From a virus: a stretch of 44,478 nucleotides of DNA. The stretch is taken from the IMG/VR virus record IMGVR_UViG_3300032116_000404, positions 1 through 44,478 of that record; one strand, 5' to 3'. Position 1 is the stretch's first letter, and every line of letters starts with the position of its first letter. Below the pieces are notes generated by a model that worked only from the letters and a program-made list of their open reading frames with translations, was not told the origin of the DNA and ran no database searches. This document shows, piece by piece, positions 28,945-37,671 of the stretch. The translations under genes were made by a program, and so were the position numbers.

Positions 28945-31847
28945 GGCGCGGGCCGCGCGTTAAGAATGTTGGGGTCCGTGAAGTCGTACGGCGCCGGCTG
29001 CCGCATCGTCGGCGGCTGACGCGTCAAGTCGCCCGCCGTCGTGGGGCCGGGCGTACGCGGCGCCTGCCTGGCGTTCACTTCCTTGATGCGCGCCGGCTCG
29101 GCTTGGAACACGTACACTTCCGCGCGCCCGTTCGCCGCCGGCCGCCCGGTCGTGAGAAAGTTGCCATCGGCCATCTGGATACGGTAGCGGTTGCCGCCGA
29201 GCGCGCGGAACTGCCCTTCCCGCGCAATCTCGTCGGGCGCCGCAATCTGGCCGTTAGCATAGCGCGGCATCGTGTTCTGTGGCGACATTTGCGCGTAGTC
29301 TTCTGCCGTCATCTTGTCCAGCGCGCCGTCGAATTCCCGCCCGGTCACGCCCCGCGGCATGACGGTGGGGGAGCCGTTCACCGTGTCCACCGAACCTTGC
29401 CCGCCAAGCACCGCCTGAATGGACTGCTTGAACGCCGTTTCGTTCCACTTGCCCAAGTTCGAGGGCATCGCGGTTTGCACATAGTGCGCGATGGCCGCCT
29501 GCCGCACCGCGGCCAGCGACGACGGATCGAGCGACAGCAAGCTCTGCTTCGTGAAGTTGTCGAAAGCCGTATTCATGTCCGTGGTGGACGCGCCGATGCG
29601 CGTCTGCACGGCGGAACTATCGGCGTCGATCTGCTTCTGGCCGCGCACGATGTCGCTGGCCGTGGCCACTTGATCCGGCCGCGCTGCAGCGAGCGCCGCC
29701 GCGTGCCCAAATGTCGTGTTCTCCTGGCCGAGCTGCTTGAACGCCGCTCGCGCCATGTCGCCGCCCATGCCCTGTATCTGCTGCATCACGGACAGCACTT
29801 CATCCGCGTTGCCGTCGCGCAGCCGCTTCGTCAACTGTTCGGCTTCGGCCGCCGTAAACGGCTTCATGCTATCAATTGGCAAGCCGTAGTATTCGGCGAC
29901 GGAGCGCGCCGCCACGCCGCGCTCCTGCATGCCGCCCGCGCCGTCAATCGGCGAAATCTGGATGCGGCCTTCCTGCGCTGCCGTCCGCATCGGATCGGTG
30001 CGCAGCCCGCTCGCCACGGCATCAGCTCGCCGATTGAGCGTCACACTGTCCCCATACGCCACGCGCGTGGGGTTCTGCGTAAACTGCGTCGTCAGCCGAC
30101 CGTACAACTGTTCGACTGTCAGCGCTTGTCCGTTGCGGTTGAACACGGTGGGGTTCGCCCCCGCAGCAACCGGCAGCAACTCCGCTGCGATGGCGTTGGG
30201 GTTGCTCTTGAGCGCGCGAAACAGCGTGTTGGCGCCGCCGGCCCCCAGGAAGTGCGCAACGTACAGTTCGCCTTCGGACGGATCGCGGCCGAGCACGGGC
30301 TTGATGAGCCGGGCGTTCTCGGAGGCGTACGCGGCCGTCATCAGGATCGACAGCCGTGGATCAGCGCGCAGCGCCAGAAGCTGCTGATCGCTCATCCCGC
30401 GCAAGTCCTGCCCCGTCAGCGACGAGAGCCTTACGGCCAGCTCCGTGGGGGCGCGCGTGTCGTTGTTCCGCAGCATGCGCAGCCACGTGCCATCGACGAA
30501 CTGGCCAAGTCCCGTTGCGGTTGACGCACCCTCGTAGTTGCGCACGCCGTAGTCGCCCGAGCGCGCGGCAGTGCCGGCTTCCCTCGCGACGGTCGCGGCC
30601 AGGTAGCCGGGCGACACGCCGGCAAATCGGGCAGCCTCATTGACATATCCGGCCAGCGCCGGGGGAACGCCGCGCATGGCCGCCGCCGGGGTGCCTGCAG
30701 GCGCAGGGCCGGGCGCCGAGCCCGTCCGCGGCACTTGCTCGGGCTCTAGGGGGCCGGCTTCGCCAGGCCCCGTAGGAGCGCCTTGCGAGCGCGCCGCTCG
30801 CGCGGGCGAGTTCTGCTGCGCGTCGGCGATGGCGCGAATGTCTTCCGGCCGCATGCCCCTGGTGCGGGAAATCCAGTCCTGATCCCGTGCGATGCGGGCG
30901 AACTTGTCCTTGATCGTTTCATCAGTGGACTGCCTCACGATACGAGCGACAGACGCCAGTTCTTCCACGTCAATTTGCTGGTCCGCTTTGGCGCGTTCTT
31001 CCAACGACGCCACGGCAGCGCGTGCGTTCGTGTTGAACGCCGTGCTCATCGTCGTGCGCGCAGTGCGCGCCGTGTCGATCATGCGGTCAAAGTCTTGTGG
31101 CTTGAGTTCCTTGCGCCAGTCCCGTTCGCCTTCCGGCACTTCGCTGCGCGTAAGTTCCGTCAGCACCACGTCGAGTTCTTCCGGGGAGCGCGCATTCTGG
31201 ATACGCGCCTCGAACCGCGCTTTAGCAATGGACTGCCGCGCGCCCTCCTGCATGATCTGAATTTGCGCCGCGCTCAAGCCGGGGCGTGCGGCGATGACCG
31301 CCTGCGCGTCGCGCACGGCGCTTTCGTACGCGTTGGGGTCCGCGCGTACGCGGTTCGTTGTTGCCTCAAGCGACGTGTTGGCTTCACGGGCGCTGTGCTC
31401 GGCCTGCTGCCCAAACTGCCACGCGGTTTCCGTCTCCTGACGCCGCGCCAGCTCTTGCCGCTGCGTGACACGGAACTGACTGCGCACGATGGGGTCGGCG
31501 ATCTGGTTGGCGCGCGCGTCAATCTGCGCCGTAACAGCACGAGCCACGGCTTCGGTGTGGCCGGCAGCATCGGCCGGCGCCGTACGCCGTGCTTCCATGA
31601 TGGACTGCACCATGGGAAACTGCGCGTTCTGGTTGGCCAGGTCTTCCGCACGCTTGCGCGCCAGTTCGTCGCGAGCGCGGTCGTTGACCGCGCTCGCCAT
31701 CTGGCCAGCGCCTCTTTCCAACTCCCCGAGCGCGCGGCTCGTGGCCCCGCCGAAAGCGCTGTCCGAGCCGTAGCCGCGCGAGAAGCTGTCAGGCGGGTTA
31801 ACCGCCGTCGTTTCGGCGCGCGAGATAATGAGCGGTATGCGGCCCAT
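28941..31847 (-). CDS. Internal virion protein with lytic transglycosylase domain
   Basis: The first 370 residues are helical and charged (core-forming). A Pro/Gly linker leads to a transglycosylase (SLT) domain at about 395-545. YLAATVAREAG contains the likely catalytic Glu (about E423), TATGLGQFVDGTW (about 443-455) is the conserved substrate motif, and GELYVAHFLGAGGANTLFRA is typical of the C-lobe. About 400 further residues follow. Phage particles carry such enzymes to open peptidoglycan locally during DNA entry, as with T7 gp16. The domain is inside a 968-aa protein. Confidence 0.8.
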   Translation of the reverse strand: MGRIPLIISRAETTAVNPPDSFSRGYGSDSAFGGATSRALGELERGAGQMASAVNDRARDELARKRAEDLANQNAQFPMVQSIMEARRTAPADAAGHTEAVARAVTAQIDARANQIADPIVRSQFRVTQRQELARRQETETAWQFGQQAEHSAREANTSLEATTNRVRADPNAYESAVRDAQAVIAARPGLSAAQIQIMQEGARQSIAKARFEARIQNARSPEELDVVLTELTRSEVPEGERDWRKELKPQDFDRMIDTARTARTTMSTAFNTNARAAVASLEERAKADQQIDVEELASVARIVRQSTDETIKDKFARIARDQDWISRTRGMRPEDIRAIADAQQNSPARAARSQGAPTGPGEAGPLEPEQVPRTGSAPGPAPAGTPAAAMRGVPPALAGYVNEAARFAGVSPGYLAATVAREAGTAARSGDYGVRNYEGASTATGLGQFVDGTWLRMLRNNDTRAPTELAVRLSSLTGQDLRGMSDQQLLALRADPRLSILMTAAYASENARLIKPVLGRDPSEGELYVAHFLGAGGANTLFRALKSNPNAIAAELLPVAAGANPTVFNRNGQALTVEQLYGRLTTQFTQNPTRVAYGDSVTLNRRADAVASGLRTDPMRTAAQEGRIQISPIDGAGGMQERGVAARSVAEYYGLPIDSMKPFTAAEAEQLTKRLRDGNADEVLSVMQQIQGMGGDMARAAFKQLGQENTTFGHAAALAAARPDQVATASDIVRGQKQIDADSSAVQTRIGASTTDMNTAFDNFTKQSLLSLDPSSLAAVRQAAIAHYVQTAMPSNLGKWNETAFKQSIQAVLGGQGSVDTVNGSPTVMPRGVTGREFDGALDKMTAEDYAQMSPQNTMPRYANGQIAAPDEIAREGQFRALGGNRYRIQMADGNFLTTGRPAANGRAEVYVFQAEPARIKEVNARQAPRTPGPTTAGDLTRQPPTMRQPAPYDFTDPNILNARPAP

Positions 31848-31848
31848 G

Positions 31849-32319
31849 TCATACCCTCGTAAGTGCGGGGTTCTTCATCAGCGAAGAACCGGCCGAGAAG
31901 ATGCTTCCGAGCGCCGCGATGGGGGCCGCGGCCAACTCGTTTGAAGCCTGCGCTTCGAACTGGTTTTGCTGATCCTTGTAGCCAAGCGCTTTCATACGGC
32001 CGGTGTGCTCGACTTTCGCCAAGTCGTACTGCTGTTCCGTCGCGGTGTCTTCCAACACGTCAAGCGGCGAGCCCGCAAGTTCAAGCCCGCTTGCGCCATA
32101 CGCCGCGCGAATACTGCCGATCTGCCGGCGCTGCTCCCGCTGCTTGTCTTCGATCTGCGATGCTGTGGACTGCAGCGCGAGCTGTTCGTTCCGCTTCGCA
32201 ATCTCGGCGTTGTACTGCGCCTGTGCTGAACGAGCCTGTGCGCCCATGATGGCGCTGATGGCCCCCGTCACACCTTGCGCGATGGAGAAGGCGCCCGCGA
32301 TGAGTTCAAGCCCGGTCAT
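31849..32319 (-). CDS. Small internal virion protein, 156 aa (T7 gp14-like position)
   Basis: I start it at 32319 (MTGLELIAGAFSIAQGVTGA), which overlaps the upstream stop as ATGA. A longer frame to 32601 would run over the neighbouring gene and codes implausible sequence. The N-terminus is hydrophobic (about residues 4-24), followed by an Ala/Gln-rich helical body (AQARSAQAQYNAEIAKRNEQ). A second mildly hydrophobic end lies at the C-terminus. Size, membrane-seeking ends and place among ejected proteins resemble T7 gp14; homology is not shown. Confidence 0.65.
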   Translation of the reverse strand: MTGLELIAGAFSIAQGVTGAISAIMGAQARSAQAQYNAEIAKRNEQLALQSTASQIEDKQREQRRQIGSIRAAYGASGLELAGSPLDVLEDTATEQQYDLAKVEHTGRMKALGYKDQQNQFEAQASNELAAAPIAALGSIFSAGSSLMKNPALTRV

Positions 32320-32759
32320 GGCCGCACCTTGCTGTACATGGACAACGTACGCCCGTGAGGGTCTGCGTGCAGCATGCCGTTCGGTGTTTCGTTGGTGAAG
32401 CCGAGAAGGCGCATCCAACGGTGGCCTTGCTCGAAATCGTGGACGACAGAGCACTCGAACCGCCGGGCCTCGTGCGTCGCGAGGATCGCCCGCACCGCCC
32501 TTGTGATGGCCAGCATGTACGGTGGCGCCTGGCGCGACAGGAGGCACCACACCTGCGCCACCCCGGCCCACTTCGGGAGGATGCCGGCGGCCCCGATGCA
32601 CTCCCCTGCGATCCAGCCCGAGAACGCAAGCGATCGCTCAAGAACGGGGGCCACCTGATCGGCCGTCAGCCCGAAATGGTCGAGTTCCTGCGCCGCCTGC
32701 GGCTCGATAAGCCGCAGGTGTTCCACGTAGCATTTGCGCAGGTCCAGGGGCGGGCTCAT
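32316..32759 (-). CDS. GNAT-fold virion-associated protein
   Basis: The 147-aa product begins MSPPLDLRKCYVEHLRLIEP. SGWIAGECIGAAGILPKWAG, AQVWCLLSRQAPPYMLAITR and GHRWMRLLGFTNE follow the order of strands and helices in GNAT acetyltransferases, as in T7 gp13-type proteins. A clear acetyl-CoA pyrophosphate loop (RxxGxG/A) is not visible, so it may be a structural relative and not an enzyme. It overlaps both neighbours by four bases (ATGA), so the virion genes here are translated as a coupled series. Confidence 0.6.
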   Translation of the reverse strand: MSPPLDLRKCYVEHLRLIEPQAAQELDHFGLTADQVAPVLERSLAFSGWIAGECIGAAGILPKWAGVAQVWCLLSRQAPPYMLAITRAVRAILATHEARRFECSVVHDFEQGHRWMRLLGFTNETPNGMLHADPHGRTLSMYSKVRP

Positions 32760-35482
32760 CCGTCGCTTCCCGAAAGCTGAGGCATCAGAGCCACCAGATT
32801 AAGCGGGTACGGATCATCTGTCGAGACAACTACGCGGCCGTCCGTATCATAGCCGGCCGGGAAGGACACTTTCCCCAGGTCGCCCGTGAACAAAGGCAGC
32901 ACGTCGGTGTAGTCGTCAGGCAGCCGATAGCCGATGTCTTCCCACACTTCGGCGCCCGTCTCTTGGTCGTAGCGGCCGTACTTCCCGCCAAGCGTATCCC
33001 ACACACGAATGTTGACGCCGTGAATACGCTTCGTCTTGCCCTGCGAAGTGCCGTCAGAACCGCCCGCGTCGATCCGCGCCGTCTCGGCAATGCTTTCGAA
33101 CGGCAGCCCCAACACCACGCTTTCGGCTTCGTAGCCGAGCGTAACGGCGCCGTTCGTGACGACAAGCGGGCCGACTTTCAAGCCGTCCGCAAGGCCGTAC
33201 ACTGTTTTGCCTTCCAAGAACCACAAGCCGGCAAGGGTGTCCGTAAGTTCGCCGTCGTACCGTGCGCCGCAGTCCACAAACCACGCATCGTCCGCGAGCG
33301 TGTTGCCGAAATCCCAAAAGTCGGCCAGGCGCTCGATGTACCGCACCGTCTGCGAGTTGACAGTGCGGCGTACGACAAGCCACAGGCTATCCTGCTTGCC
33401 GTCTTCGTTCGGCAGCACCGCCATGCTTTCGACGAAGCCGCCGACATCATGCAGGTGCCAGCCGATGACGTTTTCCTCACGGTTGTATGTCAACCCTGCC
33501 ACAAGCCCGTCTTCACGGCGGATGAAGCACACGGAATGCGGCTCGGCGGCATAGTCGAGTTCGACGAAACGCTGCTCCCCCAGGTGGCTGGCGAACAGCG
33601 ACATGGACGGCGAGCGGTAGCCGTCAGCCTCGAACACATAGGCCAGCTCGCGAACGGTGCGCTGCGACCGCTGCACGTAAAGCAGCGCCCTGTCGATCTT
33701 CACAGGCTCGATAGGCGCCGAGCCGCGGGCGGTCGAGTTGCGGGCCTTGACGCTACGCGCCGTGATGGCCTCGCCGCTGGTCGCGGCCGTCACGACGAAT
33801 TCGCCGGCCCCGGTGCCGATCAGCAAACCGCGCTCGTCGGTTGCCATCCACGCCACCCGCGGGATTTTGCGGGCCTTGATCTTGAACACCAGCGCGTTGT
33901 CGTCGTTGACCGTGCCGTCCTTGTCGGTCTGCGCGAAATTCGTGTAGCTGCCGGGGGTGGACGCTGCCACCGTCGTGGGGGCGTCGAAGGCGCCCGCCAT
34001 GTACAGCCGGTCGTCGAAGAACGTACCGCACGTCGGCCAGCCCGTCGTATCCGAGAACAGCCCGAGCCGCCATTGCGTCGTGTTGATCGCGCCAAGAAAC
34101 GGATCGTCGAGCAGATCGCACACCACCGTCGTCGTGTTTGTCACCGACGTGATTTTCAGCGCGTGCCAGAAGCTACGGCTGTCACGCACGCGCAGCAACC
34201 GGCCAACGTCCGTTGACTGAAAACCCGTATTACGGTTGATGCCCGTCGTGGACGAGAAGGTAGCCGTCACGCTTTTGACGCCGGCCTCTCGCATGATGAA
34301 TTCGTGGATAACGGGGTACGCGTCGCCGTTCCGCCCGCTCTCCGTGATTTCGATGCGGTAGAATTCGAACGGGTACGTGTTCGCGAATTCGAAGAATTCC
34401 GTCCGCTTTTTGTCCCACAACTGGTAGTTCTGGACTTCGTGCAACGTCGTCCAGTTTGTTGCGTCGTCCGAGCCCTGCATCATCCACGAGCCTGGCGAGT
34501 AGTCTTTGGCGGTGTAATCGGCATTCTCGCTCGACTGCGCGCCGTACAGCATGTAACCGTCGATGACCTTGCCGCTCGCGCCAAACCAGTAGCGCAGCCA
34601 ACCGTACTGTTTGGTGTCGGACTGCCACGCCGACGTGCGGTTCTGATCGAACGCGAAATAGCCCTGCGTGCCAGCTCGCGTCGTGCTGACAGCCACGGCG
34701 CCAGACGGCGTGTTGATGCTCGTCATGATCGGCGTAGCAATGGTGTTCGTCGTGATAGACACGCGCGTTTCCGTCGCGTTCACGTCCATGTACGGGCCAT
34801 CGCTGAAATCGAGCAGTTCGAGCGTCCAATTCAGATTGCTGAACCGCGACAGGACGTACGGCGCGAAGCCTTCACAAAACAAGAACACCAGATCAGCGTC
34901 TTGCAAATAGCGCAAGTTCGGCGTGTCCGTTTCGGTGTACGGCGACGCAATGGCGTACACACGCGCAGCCGTCGCCGACACCACGCTTATCGTGCCAGCC
35001 GGCCGTGCCAGGTCCAGCGTATAGTCATTGCTCACTTTGGCCGTGATGTTGGCCACGCGGCCGTTCAGGTTGGTTGCCGCGGCGAAGCCGCCAAGCACCA
35101 CCTGATCGCCGACATTGGCCCCGAGTGACGCCGACGTGATGACGAGCGGAGTGCCGGCGCCCACGGCCGTGACCGCGACGGCGGCGTACGTCAGCAGCCC
35201 GCCGTCCGAAATGAAGCGCAGCGTCTCGTCGCCGAATTCGAGCAGCAACGCCTGATCCTGCCCGAAGATGAACGGGATGATTTCGCTGTGCTCGTTGTTC
35301 TTGTTGGCCGTCGTCGTAAAGATGGTGCCGCTGCGCCGTACGATGGGGCCTTGCTGCGTCACCACGAAGTTGCGCAGCTTCTTCATCGACGACGCATAGC
35401 GGTCGATGTCTGTCCGGCCTTCGACTAGGGGGGACCATTCGCCCGCGTTGAAAGAGCGAAGGATGGGCGTAACGCGGGCCAT
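32756..35482 (-). CDS. Tail tubular protein B (nozzle), T7 gp12-like
   Basis: This 908-aa protein begins MARVTPILRSFNAGEWSPLV, the typical opening of phage nozzle proteins (NxGE(L/W)SP). A strongly beta-rich body follows, with repeated strand and turn segments such as GTFFDDRLYMAGAF and WMATDERGLLIGTGAGEFVV, the latter characteristic of this family. It is expected to form the hexameric tail nozzle below the gatekeeper ring. It lies one base after the tail tubular protein A gene and is co-translated with the genes after it. Confidence 0.85.
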   Translation of the reverse strand: MARVTPILRSFNAGEWSPLVEGRTDIDRYASSMKKLRNFVVTQQGPIVRRSGTIFTTTANKNNEHSEIIPFIFGQDQALLLEFGDETLRFISDGGLLTYAAVAVTAVGAGTPLVITSASLGANVGDQVVLGGFAAATNLNGRVANITAKVSNDYTLDLARPAGTISVVSATAARVYAIASPYTETDTPNLRYLQDADLVFLFCEGFAPYVLSRFSNLNWTLELLDFSDGPYMDVNATETRVSITTNTIATPIMTSINTPSGAVAVSTTRAGTQGYFAFDQNRTSAWQSDTKQYGWLRYWFGASGKVIDGYMLYGAQSSENADYTAKDYSPGSWMMQGSDDATNWTTLHEVQNYQLWDKKRTEFFEFANTYPFEFYRIEITESGRNGDAYPVIHEFIMREAGVKSVTATFSSTTGINRNTGFQSTDVGRLLRVRDSRSFWHALKITSVTNTTTVVCDLLDDPFLGAINTTQWRLGLFSDTTGWPTCGTFFDDRLYMAGAFDAPTTVAASTPGSYTNFAQTDKDGTVNDDNALVFKIKARKIPRVAWMATDERGLLIGTGAGEFVVTAATSGEAITARSVKARNSTARGSAPIEPVKIDRALLYVQRSQRTVRELAYVFEADGYRSPSMSLFASHLGEQRFVELDYAAEPHSVCFIRREDGLVAGLTYNREENVIGWHLHDVGGFVESMAVLPNEDGKQDSLWLVVRRTVNSQTVRYIERLADFWDFGNTLADDAWFVDCGARYDGELTDTLAGLWFLEGKTVYGLADGLKVGPLVVTNGAVTLGYEAESVVLGLPFESIAETARIDAGGSDGTSQGKTKRIHGVNIRVWDTLGGKYGRYDQETGAEVWEDIGYRLPDDYTDVLPLFTGDLGKVSFPAGYDTDGRVVVSTDDPYPLNLVALMPQLSGSDG

Positions 35483-35483
35483 G

Positions 35484-36071
35484 TCAAACCCCTATGTGCC
35501 GGGCGTTCACCCACGAGTGCTGTGCGTCGTCTTCCGCGTAGTTGTCGGGCTCGCGGTCGAAAGAGTTGAGCTGCGCAGCGATGGCCAAGGCTTCCTTGTA
35601 CGCCACGCGCGCTTCTTCCTTCTTCGAATTGGACTGCGTGATCTTTTCGGCCGAGCGCCAGGCAAGACCCCATGCGAGCACGTCCACGAAGTCGGCGGGA
35701 AACTGATCGGGGCCAACACGCTTCACGATCAGCAGATCAAGCGAGGCGTCTTTGGCGCTAAGCACCATGTTCTTGCCGTACGGCTCCCACTCGTCGTACT
35801 TCTGTCGTACGACGCGGAGGCACTCGTTCGGCAGAGTGTAGCGGTACTTGCGTTCGACATCGGCCGTCAGCGCGGGTGCGGTCGGCGTCAGTGTGATGTA
35901 TTCTTTGGCGAAGCCCCACACACGGCGGCGCAGCTCGTAGTCGCGGGCGTGTGGGTACACGAGCGCAAAGTACCGCTCGTTGTCCGTCGTCGGGGGCTCG
36001 ATGGACTGCATACGAAAAGCGGCCCCAAGGTTCGACAAGGCCAGGTTGCAGATTGCAAGGCTCGTCGTCAT
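35484..36071 (-). CDS. Tail tubular protein A (gatekeeper), T7 gp11-like
   Basis: The 195-aa product begins MTTSLAICNLALSNLGAAF and continues with ERYFALVYPHARDYELRR and WGFAKEYITLTP, the standard pattern of T7 gp11-type proteins. Later WALAWRSAEKITQSN-like helices complete the fold. The start at 36071 follows CAGGAG. It should form a twelve-subunit ring between portal and nozzle and hold DNA in the head. Directly upstream of tail tubular protein B, the usual order. Confidence 0.85.
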   Translation of the reverse strand: MTTSLAICNLALSNLGAAFRMQSIEPPTTDNERYFALVYPHARDYELRRRVWGFAKEYITLTPTAPALTADVERKYRYTLPNECLRVVRQKYDEWEPYGKNMVLSAKDASLDLLIVKRVGPDQFPADFVDVLAWGLAWRSAEKITQSNSKKEEARVAYKEALAIAAQLNSFDREPDNYAEDDAQHSWVNARHIGV

Positions 36072-36110
36072 GGGGCCGCTCCTGTCAGTCGTACACGCGC
36101 CGGCACACGA

Positions 36111-36575
36111 TCACTCGTGCAGGTACGCCAGATACCCTTCCAGCGTGCCGCCGACCGGGAACGTGCCGCCGGTCACGGTGGCGAAGAAATCCCACCCCGT
36201 GCGCGAGAACATGTCGTAGGGCGTGCCGGTGCTCATCTGCAGCGCGTTGGTGGCGCTGGACACGTCCAGGGCCGAGCCGAAGGCGTCATCGTCTTCGGCC
36301 TCGGCGGAGCCGTCCGCCTTGGCGTAGGCACGGTGCCCGAACTTGAGCACGCGGGACGAGCCCCAGGCCGAAGTCCAGATCTTCGACTGATCGCGCAGGA
36401 TGCGCAGCCGGCCGAACGGCAGGCGGCCGAGTTCGAACGTCGAGCCGTCCGCGGCGGCGACAGTGGCGGCGGCCACCTGGAAGTAGTGCAGCCGAAACTT
36501 GGGGTGGCGGTCAATCGGGAGAAGATTTGTCTTCGCCACGATTGCGTCCACCTGAATGCTGTTCACGCTGGCCAT
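36111..36575 (-). CDS. Probable virion protein, 154 aa
   Basis: It begins MASVNSIQVDAIVAKTNLLP and is beta-rich, with KFRLHYFQVAAATVAAADG and FELGRLPFGRLRILRDQSK. An acidic insert (AEAEDDDAF) follows, then GWDFFATVTGGTFPVGGTL near the end. The start follows CAGGAGA. It lies between the capsid and tail tubular protein A genes and begins after a hairpin that may limit read-through from the capsid gene. A head or connector structural role is inferred from place and from composition. Confidence 0.65.
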   Translation of the reverse strand: MASVNSIQVDAIVAKTNLLPIDRHPKFRLHYFQVAAATVAAADGSTFELGRLPFGRLRILRDQSKIWTSAWGSSRVLKFGHRAYAKADGSAEAEDDDAFGSALDVSSATNALQMSTGTPYDMFSRTGWDFFATVTGGTFPVGGTLEGYLAYLHE

Positions 36576-36623
36576 GTGCCAATCTCCTGTTGATGCGTGA
36601 AGAAGGGAAGCGACGCCGCGCTA

Positions 36624-36642
36624 GGCGGCGCCGAGCGCCGCC
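36624..36642 (-). terminator. GC-rich hairpin just after the capsid stop
   Basis: GGCGGCGC (36624-36631) pairs with GCGCCGCC (36635-36642) around CGA. It begins one base after the capsid gene's TAA. No T-run follows on the minus strand, so it could be a weak terminator or a 3'-end stabiliser that keeps capsid mRNA abundant. Confidence 0.5.
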
Positions 36643-36643
36643 G

Positions 36644-37549
36644 TTACTCGACGCATTCGAGCATCAGCACGCGGCCTTCCTCGCGACGGGTGGCGCCCGC
36701 CGTGAAGGTGCCGTGGATTTGCTTGATGTTGTTCTTGTCGGCACGATTGTTGATCGTGATGACAAGCTCCTGCCAGGAGCCGTAGTGCATGCCCTCGGGC
36801 ACCCACACGGGGCAGTACCGGACGGTGCCGCCGACGTTGGTCGGGATGCCCTTGGTCACGGCATCCTGATCCTCGTACGGCACGAAGGTGAAGCCCATGA
36901 AGGCATTGACCTCGCCGTCTACGAGCGGCTTGACGGCGTTGTAGTCCGACGAGCCCACGGCGACTTCGCCGAGCAGGTCGTCGATCTGGTGCGCCGTGAC
37001 GGCGATCAGCGGGCGCGTCATGCGCAGATCGACATGGTTCAGCTTGAGCCGCTTGCGGGCGGCGCGGAGCTTGGCCACGGACATGCGCGTGCCGCCGTTG
37101 GCGATGGTGTCGGCGGCCGGGAACGACACATTGGTGTTGCCGTGCTTGCCGGCCTTGGCGACGGCGAAGAAGGCTTCCATGATAATGTCGTCCTGCTTGC
37201 GGGCGGCACCGACACGGAAAGCCTCGACGTACATGTTCGTCGGCTCGTAGATCATCTTGAGCGTGTCGAGCCGGTCCACGAGCATGGCCGTGTCGAACTC
37301 GTCGCCGTAAATCCAGCGCTGAGTGTGCTCGGGCTCCGTCACTTCCGTGTCGGAGTACTTCGTGGTCCGCTTCTGGAAGAAGACGGGACCGATGAAGTTG
37401 ACCACCTGCGCTTTCTCGCCGACGTAGGCGCCGCGGGTGACGTGCTGCATCAGCAGGCCCGGCATCTTCTGCAGCGCGTGCTGCACGTTGCCGGTGAACT
37501 GCATGACGTGGTGCTCGGGCACCTGATAGGTGGAAAGCGTCTCGGACAT
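36644..37549 (-). CDS. Major capsid protein
   Basis: The 301-aa product begins MSETLSTYQVPEHHVMQFTG. It continues with AQVVNFIGPVFFQKRTTKYS and IYGDEFDTAMLVDRLDTLK, the pattern of podovirus HK97-fold major capsid proteins. MIYEPTNMYVEAFRVGAARK and RPLIAVTAHQIDDLLGEV also fit. The protein ends EGRVLMLECVE. It follows the scaffold gene, as usual. It is preceded by a terminator-like hairpin and a 122-base gap that may hold a promoter or processing site for high expression. Confidence 0.85.
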   Translation of the reverse strand: MSETLSTYQVPEHHVMQFTGNVQHALQKMPGLLMQHVTRGAYVGEKAQVVNFIGPVFFQKRTTKYSDTEVTEPEHTQRWIYGDEFDTAMLVDRLDTLKMIYEPTNMYVEAFRVGAARKQDDIIMEAFFAVAKAGKHGNTNVSFPAADTIANGGTRMSVAKLRAARKRLKLNHVDLRMTRPLIAVTAHQIDDLLGEVAVGSSDYNAVKPLVDGEVNAFMGFTFVPYEDQDAVTKGIPTNVGGTVRYCPVWVPEGMHYGSWQELVITINNRADKNNIKQIHGTFTAGATRREEGRVLMLECVE

Positions 37550-37612
37550 GTGGAAATCCCCTTATGTGGCTCACCGGCTCGGAGGCGAGAGGGGTTTCCT
37601 ATACAGGCCCTC

Positions 37613-37647
37613 AAAATGAGAAGGAGCCAGCACCGCCGGCTCCTTCT
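37613..37647 (-). terminator. Terminator or attenuator between scaffold and capsid genes
   Basis: AGAAGGAGCC (37619-37628) pairs perfectly with GGCTCCTTCT (37638-37647) around a 9-base loop. Read on the minus strand the stem is followed by CATTTTGAGG, a short T-run. It would end part of the transcripts after the scaffold gene, implying separate supply of capsid mRNA, or it may be an RNA-processing site. Confidence 0.55.
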
Positions 37648-37671
37648 TGTAAGCCCAAAGGCTTTGCGTCG

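Noticed and set aside
28842-30524. 560-aa plus-strand frame opposite the transglycosylase protein; similarly 30783-31862, 32963-34216 and 24656-25999
   Set aside because: All mirror the third-position GC bias of recognised minus-strand virion genes and lack ribosome binding sites.
32320-32601. N-terminal extension of the 156-aa virion protein
   Set aside because: It lies wholly over the GNAT-fold gene in another frame. The start at 32319 gives a normal ATGA overlap.
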